64,000 nt of DNA from Calvatia gigantea (Eukaryota; Basidiomycota; Agaricomycetes; Agaricales; Lycoperdaceae): positions 1 to 64,000 of the forward strand of contig JACAAK010000017.1 of assembly GCA_025093985.1 (NCBI GenBank), given 5' to 3'. Below the pieces are notes generated by a model that ran no database searches, had not been told where the DNA came from, and was given only the letters and a program-made list of their open reading frames with translations. The position numbers were made by a program, and so were the translations under genes. Positions 24,154-35,223 of this stretch are shown here, piece by piece. Within the stretch, counting starts at the first letter, position 1, and each line of letters opens with the position of its first letter.

Positions 24154-27100
24154 ATATCGATGATTCGGCCGCTATCAGTCGAGGAGATTCCACATCACAT
24201 GATCTACCTTCCTTATCCGTTGACACACTATCCTGCTACATGATCTCTCTGCTTGCTTTCACTTCCTCGTCATTCTCCCCTATCAACAAACCTCAAGAAA
24301 TATACGACATCTCCTTCCCTAATATTATAAACTATGTGCACCATATTGAAGCTTCAAGTCTCGCCTACAAGAAAGTTGTGAACTGAATACGACCAGTCAC
24401 AACCACCCTTCCCGAAAATTTTCGCATTGTGTGATGAATTCCCTGCGACCCATTAGAAAACATGCCTAAGCTCCCTACTCATCCTCCCGACTTCACACCA
24501 AGCTTATGCTACACTCTAGAACGCAAAGAGGCTATGCAGGTTAACAAAGAGAATTTCTTATCAGATGAGGAGGAAAAGCTTGTACACCACCTTATCAAGG
24601 CGCAAGAACTTGCCTTTGCATGGTCTGAGGAGGAGAAGGGAAAGTTCTCAGATGAGTATTTCGACCCTGTCACTATCCCCACCATCAAACATGTTCCCTG
24701 GGTATGCAAGAATATACCAATACCACCCGGAATCTACCACCAAGTCATTGAAATCATCAAAGCGAAGATTGCAGCCAGTGTTTATGAACCATCCAACTTG
24801 TCCTATCGATCACGATGGTTTTGTGTACTCAAGAAGGATGGGAAATCACTATGGCTCATACATGACTTACAGCCGCTCAACGCCATCACGATTAAGGACA
24901 GTGGACTGCCGCCTACTGTGGAACACTATGCAGAGTCATTTGGAGGACGAGGATGCTACGCCGTTTTTGACTTATTTGTTGGATTTGATCAGCACTCACT
25001 AGCACCTGAATCTAGAGACCTCACAACATTCCAATGCCCGGTTGGCACCCTTTGCCTCACCTCTATCCCGATGGGTTACACCAACTCCATGCAAATTCAA
25101 CAAGGCAACCTCGCACACCTTCTCCAACCCGAAATCCCTCACATCACCATGCCCTTTGTTGACGACGTACCTGTCAAGGGACCCGCAACTCATTATGAAA
25201 CCATGGACAGCTTCGAAGTGATCCCCGAAAACCCCAACATACGAAGATTTGTATGGGAATACCTCAACAATGTCAACCAAGTCCTCCAACACATCAAACA
25301 TGCAGGAGGGACCTTCACAGCTAAGAAATCCCACTTCTGCACCCCATCCACTCTCGTCGTCGGACACCTTTGTACTTATGAAGGTCGCTTGCCAGATACT
25401 GCCAGAGTCCAGAAAGTGGTTGACTGGCCACCATGTAGGAACGTTACGGAGATAAGGGGGTTCCTTGGGACGTTAGGGACTATCCGGATGTTTATCAAGG
25501 ACTTCACAGCTATCTCAAGGCCATTAGTTCACCTGACAAAGAAAGAGGTTGAATTCGAGTTTATGGAGGAACACCAAGCTGCTATGGATGAACTCAAGAC
25601 ACTTGCACAAAACTCACCTGCTATCCGAGCTATCAACTACTCAAGCCCTAACGAAGTCACACTCGCAGTCGACACCTCCCATATCGCAGTCGGCTACATT
25701 CTCTCACAACAAGGCAATGACAACAAATGCTATCCATCAAGATTCGGCTCAATCACACTCAATGATCACGAATTACGATACTCGCAAGCGAAGCTGGAGT
25801 TATTTGGTGTATTCCGAGCACTAAAGGATGTCAAGATTTGGATTATAGGAGTGAAGGATCTAGTTGTGGAAGTCGACACAAAGTACATCAAAGGGATGAT
25901 TAACAACCCCGACATCCAGCCAAATGCCGCAATAAACCAATGGATTGCAGCCATCCTCCTCTTCGACTTTCGCCTCTGACACATTCCCGGGCGAGAACAT
26001 GGCCCTGACGGACTCTCACGATGCCCTCGAGCACCAGAAGACCCAGTGGTCAATGATGACTATGAAGAATGGATTGACTCTGCCAACGCCTTCACCCTCT
26101 CAGCACAAAACCAGCATGCAGTATGGCAGCACAGCTATATCACCAAGGACGATACCTGGTGGCCAGAAACTTGCAATACGTTTGCAATCAAATTCCTCAA
26201 TAAAATTGGGCCAGTACAAGCCACTCTACAGCAACTCAGACAACCTCCTCTAACCACCACTAATCCCTCAACCTCCCCTGTCGAGATCCTCACCAACGCG
26301 AACACTGACACACCCCTACCTTTGACCCCAACAATCCCACACTCCGAAAAGGCCAAAACGCGTGATCTCAAACTTCAACAAGTCCACGCATTCCTCGAGG
26401 ACCTCAAATGACCACAAGGCATCCCTGAAGACACCTTCAAGCGCTTTGTGTGGATCGCGGCTGGATTCTTTGCTAGAGATGGAAAACTATGGAAGAAGGA
26501 TAATAGGAATAAGCACAAACTGGTGATAGAGGAAGGGAGAAGATATGAGCTTATATGGCAAGCACACGATGAACTCAGGCATAAGGGCATATTCACCACT
26601 CGTATCCATCTTTTAGAATGCTTCTGGTGGCCAGATCTCGACCGTGACATGCGCTGGTTCATCAAGACATGCCACGAATGTCAAACACACCTCACACACC
26701 ACTTCCACATTCCCCCAACTGTCCCAACACCCCTCTCGCTCTTCCGCAAAGCCTATATTGATACAATGTTCATGCCATGCACAAACGGCTACCGCTACAT
26801 CGTTCATGCCCGCTGTTCACTCTCCTCATACCCAGAATGGAGGATGCTCCAAGCTGAAAACGCCCGCTCACTCGGAACCTTTATATTTGAAGATATACTA
26901 TGCAGATGGGGAGCTATTGAAGAAATCGTCACAGATAATGGCCCAGCATTTGTACAAGCCACGGAGTACCTCTCAGCAAGATACAAGATCAACCATATCC
27001 GCATCTCGCCCTACAACTCCCGTGCAAATGGCCCTGTTGAACGAAGACACTTTGACGTTCGTGAAGCACTCATAAAGGCAGCAGAAGGGGAAGAAAGTTG

Positions 27101-28019
27101 CTGGACAACTGTCACGCCCTCAGTATTTTGGGCAGAACGCATTTCTATTCAAAAATCCACAGGCTATTCACCCTACTACATCGCCCACGGCCTCGAACCC
27201 CTCCTCCCTTTTGACCTCACTGAAGCCACATATCTAGCACCAGCACTTACCAAACCTGTCCCTACTGCTGACCTCATCGCCCTACAAGCAATACAACTGC
27301 AAAAACGGCCCCACGATCTCGCACGCATGAAGGAATTAGTCCTCAAAGCATGATATGCATCCATCCGAGAATTTAACAAGAAGTACGAGAATACTATCTG
27401 CAACTTCAATTTTGATCCTGGCACACTCGTTCTTGTCCGAAATTCACGCTATGACAGTGATGTGGGCAGCAAGACCAAGCCATGCTATTTCGGCCCTATG
27501 ATCGTGCTACGACGAACAACCGGAGGATCGTACATCCTCTCTGAACTTGATGGATCCATCTCCAAGCTCCATTTCACTGCCTTCCACCTCGTTCCTTACC
27601 ACCCTCGAGACCTCCGAGCCATACCTCTCACAAAGATCACAGACGCATCCCCTGATCAACTTGATGACCACACCTACGATGTCGAGCCACCCCTCCCTGA
27701 AAACAAGTCTTCAAACTTGGTATCTGTCAATGTCGGACATTCCTCGCATCACTTATCTATGCTCAAAGACCAGGAAACCAAGGTATCCCGAAGGTGTGCC
27801 CTTCCACCCGTAGATAGTTGGGGGCAGCGCTCGGAACCTATGGGTCGTAACACCCTCCGAGTCATACATGGCATTCAACTGCCTGTAGTTCCCCAACCCT
27901 TGGGTTTGTCATTGACCACCGCCACCCCTTGCTCTATCCTGTCACCTCAATTCACAGCTCTTGCTTCATCATCTATGCACCTGACTGACTGGGAGGTCAG
28001 TATTAAAACTTTCCAGTAG
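24114..28019 (+). pseudogene. Gypsy pol (RT, RNase H, integrase)
   Basis: A single frame broken by TGA at 24384, 24432, 24435, 25977, 26409 and 27351; the last stop (TAG) is one base before the 3' LTR. RT has YAVFDLFVGFDQ and the active-site block MPFVDDVPVKG (near 25150). RNase H contains LAVDTSHIAVGYILSQQ and ends at HIPGREHGPDGLSR. Integrase has the HHCC zinc finger (HDELRHKG to TCHECQ near 26680) and DDE residues in YIDTMF, IVTDNGPAF and NGPVERRHF. No chromodomain was seen at the C-terminus. CGA for each TGA would give a normal frame, so these are point-mutation scars and not indels. Confidence 0.9.
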
Positions 28020-28020
28020 G

Positions 28021-28729
28021 TGTGGAGACTGCACGTCAGCTGCCTTCGGAATGGCACCCAACGAGCATCTCACACTAATCAGTCCGCCCTCCGAAGATTT
28101 CGTCACCCAACCATTCATTGATCCATCACCGATCCACTCGTTCCTCACTCACTACACAACCGTCCATTTCACCTGCCATACGTTGTGTTTTAGACCACTA
28201 CCCACTTTAATAAAATTTCACCACACATCTTTCTCGTTACCGACATTTTTTTTCTAATTCAGACTCTTCGCCTCCATAGTTGCACATTCACTCGTTGTGT
28301 TTCAAAAATTTCAACATTTTACCACAGTTCCCTAGCCTAACCTTCATTATACTAACTCAACTCATTTGCTATACAGATTCAGTATTTGTAGATAACCGTA
28401 GAAATTGAACACCAGACAAGTTGTCTACAGTATAAATACAGTCGAGCCAGTAGAGGCTCGACACCTAGTAATTGGATACCCACTTTTCTTGCTCTCAAAG
28501 TCTCGCTCTGAACTCTCTCAGCATTGTCTCTTGTTGTCGGTCACTCTCTCATTGACTCTCAGTCCACGCTCGTTCTGAACTCTTGTCTTCAACGATGCCA
28601 TCACTCTCGCTCCTCGTTCTCTTGTGTTCCTGGCCTCTGTCTCTCCCTTCCTGGACCTGGTTTCAAAGCCTCGTGACTGACGGATGCAGTCACACCCTAT
28701 TTTCGTTGAACCGCCACCTCATCTCTTCA
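28021..28729 (+). repeat. Gypsy 3' LTR
   Basis: 709 bp, directly after the pol stop codon, ending TCTTCA followed by the target duplication ACAC. The upstream polypurine signal is weak. Confidence 0.94.
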
Positions 28730-28733
28730 ACAC

Positions 28734-31700
28734 CCAATCTAATCATTCTGGGAAATCTTCATCCAAGCCAGATGTGGATGATGCCATGTTTGTTGGAGGT
28801 GGAGGCAAGCCAGCATGGCAGCCAAAGAAGGGAGGGAGAAAGGGGAAGTGCCATGAATGTGGAGAATTTGGGCACTGGTGGCATAAATGCCCTAAGAAGA
28901 AGACTACTCAGGAGGGAAACTGCAGTGGTGGGACTGGCCCCCAAGGAAAGGGAAAGGGTGGTGGTAGTAGTTCAGCTAACATTGTTGAAGATGACTTCAA
29001 TGAGTCTCTTGCCATAGAGATTGGTGCCGAAGATGATGAGTCAGATACCAGGGTGGATGATGATGATGATTGGTTGTCCACATCGATAACAATGGAAATA
29101 GGTGATCTTGAAGGGGAGTGGTTCATTGAGGAAGCCATCAAAGAGGACAACTCTGATGCCAATATGTGCGATATCAGTGATGAAGTCACTGTAGGCCAGG
29201 TCCAGGAACCACTTACCACAATGTGGATTGAGATTTTCAATTCAGGGATATCACAACACATTTCCCCATATCGCGAGGCCTTCACTACATTCGAGAGCAC
29301 CCCCTCATGACCTCTCTGTGCTGCAAATAAACAGAATTTCAGTGCTATTGGCAAGGGAGATGTTATTCTCGACATACCGAATGGAGGGATGACCTCAAAA
29401 TTATGGCTAAAGGAAGTCTTATACTCCCCAGAGGCCAGCTATACACTTGTGTCAATTGGCTGCCTCGATGAGGCAGGATTTACAATGACCTTCACAAATG
29501 GGAAGTGTGTTATCTGTGATCCAAGTGGGACCCACATTGCAGAAATTCCACGAAGCAGAAAGGGCCTGTATAGGATTCTAAGAGAGGCCGAGGGCGAACT
29601 GGAAGTCAATGCTGTTGGAGAGATACTCATACTAGATTTGATACACCACCATCTCGGTCACATCGTGCCTGATGCAGCTAAGAAGTTAGTCAGGGATGGA
29701 ATAGTGACAGGATTGAGACTAGAAGTGGATGGGGGTACCAAACTCTTCTGCGAGGCATGCGTGTTTGTGAAATCAATGCAAAAAGGAGTAGCAAAGGAGC
29801 ACCATGGTGAGGGAGCAAAGGAATTTGCTGCCGAAATTCACTCTGATGTCTGGGGACCAGCAACAGTCGAGACTCGAAAAGGAAAGAAGTACTACATTAT
29901 GTTCACCAATGATTACTCTAGGTGGACCCATATTAGGTTCCTTACAGCGAAGTCAGAGGTCCCAAAGGCCTACAAAACCTTTGAGACATGGTGCGAGACA
30001 CAATTCCATGCCCAGATCAAGACACTACACTCAGACTGTGGAGGCGAATACACAGGGAATGTTTTTCATGAATATCTACAATCACAAGGCACTCAAGTCA
30101 AACTCACTGTCCATGACACTCCACAGTACAATGGCATAGCAGAATGTCGAAACTGTACTATCCTCAAGCGCATTCAAGCACTCAACCATGTCACACGGCT
30201 TCCAAAATCATTATGGGTGGAATGTGCCTGGCATGTTGTATGGTTGATGAATAGGACTAGTATAAGGGTGATCGCAGGGAAAACTCCTTTTGAGGTGGTA
30301 TACAAACAGAGACCGGACCTGAAGGACCTATGCGAGTGGGGCGAGGTGTGTTGGGTTTTCCAAGGAGGGGGTGATAAGTTGGATCCATGCACAAAGGAAG
30401 AGAAATGGTTGGGCTTCGATGATGACAGTAATGACATGTGGATCTTGTATCCAGACACCGGAGCTGTTTGCATTGAGTGGAACGTTACATTCGCTAACCC
30501 AAATCTCGAAGGGGAGGATCAGTTAACGAGTGAGATTCAACGTGAATCAATGCTCACCTTGGAAGGTACCAAGGATTCAGCACCTACTCTTGAGCCCACC
30601 ACCACACCCACTGCCACCAACCCTACACTCGAGCAAAAACCTGTCACCACCAACACAGATGGTGATGATGATACACCCATAGAATGCCCACATCAAACCC
30701 GAAATCCTAGCCAGAAAGCTCTTGACATCCTTGAAGGCCATGCTGTTACCTTTGTTGAAGAGGCAGATTGGGAGGAAGTTTGGGCATTCTCATTGGGGAT
30801 GGATGAAGCAGAGTCCATGGAGCCAAAAACCTTGAAGGAGGCCATGAGGAGGCCAGACTGGCCACAGTGGCATAGTGGGATGGAAGAGGAGTATGCCATG
30901 CTAATACAAGCGGGAATGTGGGAACTTGCAGACTTGCCATCTGAAGCAAATGTTGTTGGATCAAAGTGGGTTTACAAAGTCAAGAAAGATGCCCAAGGGA
31001 ACGCAGTCCGCTACAAGGCACACCTTGTTGCACAGGGATTCTCCCAAGTGCTAGGCATTGACTATTTCGATACCTACACACCAGTTGCAAAACTCGCATC
31101 AATCTGAGCGATCCTCACTATCTCTGCAGCCCAGGACATGGAGATTCACCAAATTGATATCAAGGGTGCTTACCTAAACAGGAAGCTGACTGATGATGAA
31201 GTAATCTACATGCGGCAACCACCTGGTTTCAAAGACCCAGAACATCCTCGCAAGGTCTGCCGACTTCGCAAGACTCTCTATGGCTTGAAGCAGTCAGGGC
31301 GACATTGGTATCAACGTCTATGTGAAATCCTGGTCGACAACATTGGGTTCATGTGATCTGATAGTGACTCATGTGTGTTCATTCTCAACATCATGCCTGA
31401 CCTCATCATCCTCGCTGTTCACATTGATGACTGCATGCTCGCAGGTACCAAACTCACATGGATCAATTGGGTTAAGAAATGGGTGGCAGATTTTGTAGAG
31501 GTGACAGATCTAGGGGAGTTACATTGGCTATTAGGCATTGAGGTGAAGAGGATCTGGGAGGAAGGCAAGTTACTACTCTCCCAACAGTCATATATTGATG
31601 CATCCCTCCACTGCTTTGGCCTCGAGGATGCAAAACCTGCCAGTTCCCCCATGGAACCATCCATTCACCTCACCTCTGATCACGCTCCCAAAACCACAGC

Positions 31701-32191
31701 CGACATCGCTCGTATGGCATGCATCCCATATCAGGAAGCCATTGGTACACTTATGTACGCGGCCCTCAGCACTCATCCTGACATCACATACGCTGTCCAA
31801 GTCTTATTGTGTTTCTCCAAGAACCCAGGGGAGGCTCACTGGGAGGCCATTAAATGGGTCTTCTGTTATTTGAAGAGGACATGCAATCTATGGCTCACTT
31901 ACAGTGGCTCGAACGAGGAGCCACAAGGGTACACTGACGCTGATGGTAACATGGCTGAGGATCATCATGCTACTTCTGGCTTTGCGTTTATGATAAACGG
32001 TGGTGCCGTTTCATGGAGTGCTAAATGACAGGAACTCATAACCCTGTCCACCATAGAGTCCGAATACATTGCAGCTACACATGCTACGAAAGAAGCACTA
32101 TAGCTTTGTTCCCTCATTTCCCAAGTCTTCAACATCCAACTTGGTGCCATGACCCTCTTTTCTGATAACTAGTCTGCCATTGCACTCACAC
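28734..32191 (+). pseudogene. Copia X gag end, protease, integrase, RT
   Basis: Continuation of the X frame after the Gypsy element. Domains in order: zinc knuckle CHECGEFGHWWHKC near 28850; protease remnant IEIFNSGISQHIS near 29230 with Asn where the catalytic Asp of D-S-G belongs; integrase with the HSDVWGP, LHSDCGGEYTG and GIAECRN blocks; RT with WVYKVKKDAQGN, QIDIKGAYLN and AVHIDDC; RNase H from about 31920. Stops are TGA at 29308, 31105, 31354 and 32026 and TAG at 32101 and 32170. The frame is cut by Copia Z at 32192 and resumes near 40451. Copia order (integrase before RT) is clear. Confidence 0.9.
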
Positions 32192-32519
32192 TGTTGGAAT
32201 ATAGGTAGACTTCCGTTATCTTTTTCTTACAGTAGATAATCACTTCGCTATCATGTGACATCACACTCATTCGCTGGCCTCATACCTTGCACACCCTCAG
32301 TCTCGTTCCACGTTGACTGAGGGTAAGCAAACCATCGTTCTCCATTGTACACACTAGTGTCGCGACCTATTGAACCTGTTCACTCGTTTATCAAACCGCC
32401 GCTCATTCGTTTATACCCTCCAACGTTATCCTATCAACATCCTATTCTTTTCCCGCCGTTTTCGTTACCCCTGCTATACTAGCACCTTCGAGCCGAGCAA
32501 CCTCTCTTAGACCCACATT
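32192..32519 (+). repeat. Copia Z 5' LTR and leader
   Basis: The first 166 bp (32192-32357) match the 3' LTR at 40175-40340; after CACACTAG the two copies diverge. No initiator-tRNA primer-binding site like that of X and Y was found, so one copy may be rearranged. Confidence 0.65.
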
Positions 32520-32723
32520 ATGTCCCAAGCTAGCCAGGCATCCAAGGTAGACTCTGATGGTCGCCAAGGATCCGCCGGTGGTAGACTTTCATCACCATTC
32601 GGACAATCTGAATCCATAGACTTAGGTCGTGAGAGTCAGACCGGACAGTCCAATACCAGGACTATGTCGGCGGCTTCGGCAGGCGTTTCGGTCAAGCACG
32701 AGGAGCCGAGCACACCACCTAGG
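32520..32723 (+). pseudogene. Copia Z gag, N-terminal fragment
   Basis: It starts at ATG 32520 (MSQASQASKVDSDGRQG) and runs in frame to the insertion of W. Its last 50 bp are repeated exactly at 35224-35273, where gag continues. Confidence 0.8.
32674..32723 (+). repeat. 50-bp direct repeat flanking W, left copy
   Basis: Identical to 35224-35273 over 50 bp. It encodes SAGVSVKHEEPSTPPR in Z gag. It is far longer than the 4-6 bp duplication that an integrase makes. Confidence 0.9.
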
Positions 32724-35223
32724 CATTTGGGAAAATATCCCTCGTCGAATAAGGCGTTTGGTGATACGAAGATCACATTGCCTGTCGTGTGCCGCATAAA
32801 GATGTAGTTTTTGCTACCTTTATATCCAAGAAAGATCATCATCTCGGATTTTGTGGACAATTTGTTTGGGTGGATTTCATCGGGTAGAAATACATACGCG
32901 CCGCATCCAAACACACGAATATGGGACAAATCTGGTTTTTCCCTCAAATAACACTCAAAAGGTGTCTTCCACTGCAGACGCTGGACTGGCGTGCGATTAT
33001 ATAAATGCACTGCTGTATTCAACGCGAATTCCCACCACGAGTCAGGTAGACATGCCTGTAGCCTTATAGCTTGGGCTTTCTCGTGTAGGGTGCGGTTCAG
33101 TCGCTCTGCTCTCCCATTCTGCTGGTGCGCATAGGGAGCAGTGGTCTCGTGGGTGATTCCACATGCTGCGAGTCCTGCCAATAACCCATATTCTCCTCCA
33201 TTATTGGTGCAAAGTCGTTTGACTCGCATTCCGGAGAGGTTCTCTAATGCACTGATTAGCTGAATTAGCTTTTCAGAAGCCTCAGACTTCTTTCGAAGGA
33301 GGACTACATGTGCATGAGAAGAAAAGTCATCAAGGAACGTCATTGCCCATTTATATTTATGGTAGCTAATGACGGGTAGTTCCAGCAAGTCTGAGTGACA
33401 TACAGTAAGGGACAAAACCGTTCCAATGTTTTGAACTTTTCAGAAGATCAGCTCATAACTCAAGGACTACTGTGGCTGTGCACTTCCTAATTTAATTGTA
33501 GATAGTCCAGTATCTTATCTAATCATATGCAAAGTATGATTATGTAATCCTTTGTTTTGGGGGAGTTATTAATTAATTAATATTTTAAGTACATTGGAAC
33601 AGTTTTGTCCCTCTCAAATTCTGAGCACATGACTTCGTTTATTGCAATCAAATAAATACAAATAAAATCATGTGACCATGTAGGGTGATGTATAAATGGA
33701 TGTGCTTATTCTCAGGTGCAAATTAACTCCCCCACTATACCTTTACAACTATATGCGCTCTCTTTCCTCTACTCAGACCAATAGAGTCCTCTCTTACCTG
33801 GACCAAGGGAAATCTGCTCATCATATTGCTTCTATTACTGGTCTGGGAGTCAGTACTATTTCTAGGATTCGCTCCAAGCATATGATTAGATAAGATACTG
33901 GACTATCTACAATTAAATTAGGAAGTGCACAGCCACAGTAGTCCTTGAGATATGAGCTGATCTTCTGAGAAGTTCAAAACATTGGAACGGTTTTGTCCCT
34001 TACTGTAGCTCAAAGACTGCGGTGGCTCGCTTGGGATTAATCGGGAAGGGGTTATTATGCATTTTCCCCTTGGCACAGCCGTCGCATATGCCTTTCCTGT
34101 TAGATGGTGCGGGAATCGACGCGATGCCCTCTACATGCTTTGGAAGCTCGGAGAGCGCGCGATCCGAAGGATGTCCCATTCAACGATGCCAATTGATATA
34201 ATCAAGTTGGTGTAACGTCAACGTGACTGGTTTCTCCTTGCTGTTTTGCAAGGTATACGTGTGCACTGTATGTATGTTGTTTTTAAACAAATGATGAGGC
34301 CAGGCGGACAATACTGCTCGTCCTGATTTTTCACGGATGGTGGTCCCTTTAACGGTTGCCTCTAAAACATAGCTGTTCCGAAGAATCTGGCCTGAGGACA
34401 TTAACCATTCTGTGATTTCTTTGATGTAAAAGACTGGCGCGATACACGAAGTAGCACTCTTAGACTTTCCCATGTCTGACACATCATGCTGGAAAATCAC
34501 AGACCCTCGTCCTGTCATTTCATAGATCTGGTTGCCAGCGGCTTGTATAAGCCCGAAATGGCCCATCTTAACCTCTGCGAAATCAGAGAGATAACCGGTG
34601 ACATGGTACGATGCTCCAGAATCGAGGAGCCAATCTGCGTTATTCACAGAATGTTTATTCCCTTCTTCTTGACACTTTTGGCATTGAGACAAATCACAGA
34701 TGTGATATGTAATGATCTGATTAAGATCCTTGTGCTCTTCGTGGAGATCTGACCTTAACTTGTCTGAATACTCGTGATTGTTCACGGTATATGTAGCGTT
34801 CATCTTACTTTCCAGCTTAGTTTCACTAGCGGAATAAGCAGAAGGGGAAGCGCCTTGGGCGCGCTTCCAGCATACATTGCAATTCAAGAAGTCTGTACAA
34901 CAGTGTCTACGACGAGTCCCTACAGGAGGTGGACAACGTGCTACATCTGCATAGGTGCCCCGCTCTCTTCGGCGGCCACCTCGTCGTCCCAACTCAACCT
35001 TGGAATTTCCAGGGCGTCCCGCTCCGCGGCGGACAGACCCTGTGTCTGTATCGTTCTGTCCCATCTGTTGATGGGGCTGCACATCATCTTCTGCATCAGA
35101 ACAAGAATAATAGTCAGTTGAAGGTACTGACCCACACCCTCTGTCGGAACCGTAGTCGGTGTCCGAGTCGTTGTCATCTAAGACCGACTCAAGGACAGAC
35201 TCGATTTCCTTCGGTGCCTGCTT
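32724..35223 (-). mobile_element. Copia W fragment, inverted, in Z gag
   Basis: A 2.5-kb internal fragment of a third Copia lineage without LTRs. On the minus strand it has a gag end with Cys/His residues (near 34880), a protease with the intact NADWLLDSGASYHVTG block (near 34640), a gag-pre-integrase region interrupted by TGA at 34180-34182 (CGA expected) and an integrase core with KWAMTFLDDFSSH, LCTNNGGEYG and QQNGRAERLN. It stops before RT. A Tc1-type MITE at 33403-34005 splits pre-integrase from integrase. Confidence 0.87.
33403..34005 (+). mobile_element. Tc1/mariner-type MITE with transposase relic
   Basis: A 603-bp element with 128-bp terminal inverted repeats (33403-33530 and 33878-34005) that begin CAGTAAGGGACAAAACCG, flanked by the TA target duplication (33401-33402 and 34006-34007). 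The interior encodes a short plus-strand frame (ATG 33696 or 33753 to 33893) with a helix-turn-helix: QTNRVLSYLDQGKSAHHIAS then ITGLGVSTISRIRSKH. This matches the N-terminal DNA-binding part of Tc1-like transposases; the DDE catalytic part is missing. Another terminus-like word (ATTGGAACAGTTTTGTCCCT) lies near 33594, perhaps a remnant of an older copy. Confidence 0.88.

Larger units (their letters stand above)
20794..28729 (+). mobile_element. Complete Ty3/Gypsy element
   Basis: A 7.9-kb element with two 709-bp LTRs, inserted in the gag gene of Copia X with a 4-bp target duplication ACAC (20790-20793 and 28730-28733). The order is gag, protease, RT, RNase H, integrase, which defines Ty3/Gypsy. 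It is inactive: eight TGA codons interrupt the frames, all at places where Arg CGA fits. A solo LTR of the same family sits in the NACHT pseudogene at 2981-3689. Confidence 0.94.
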
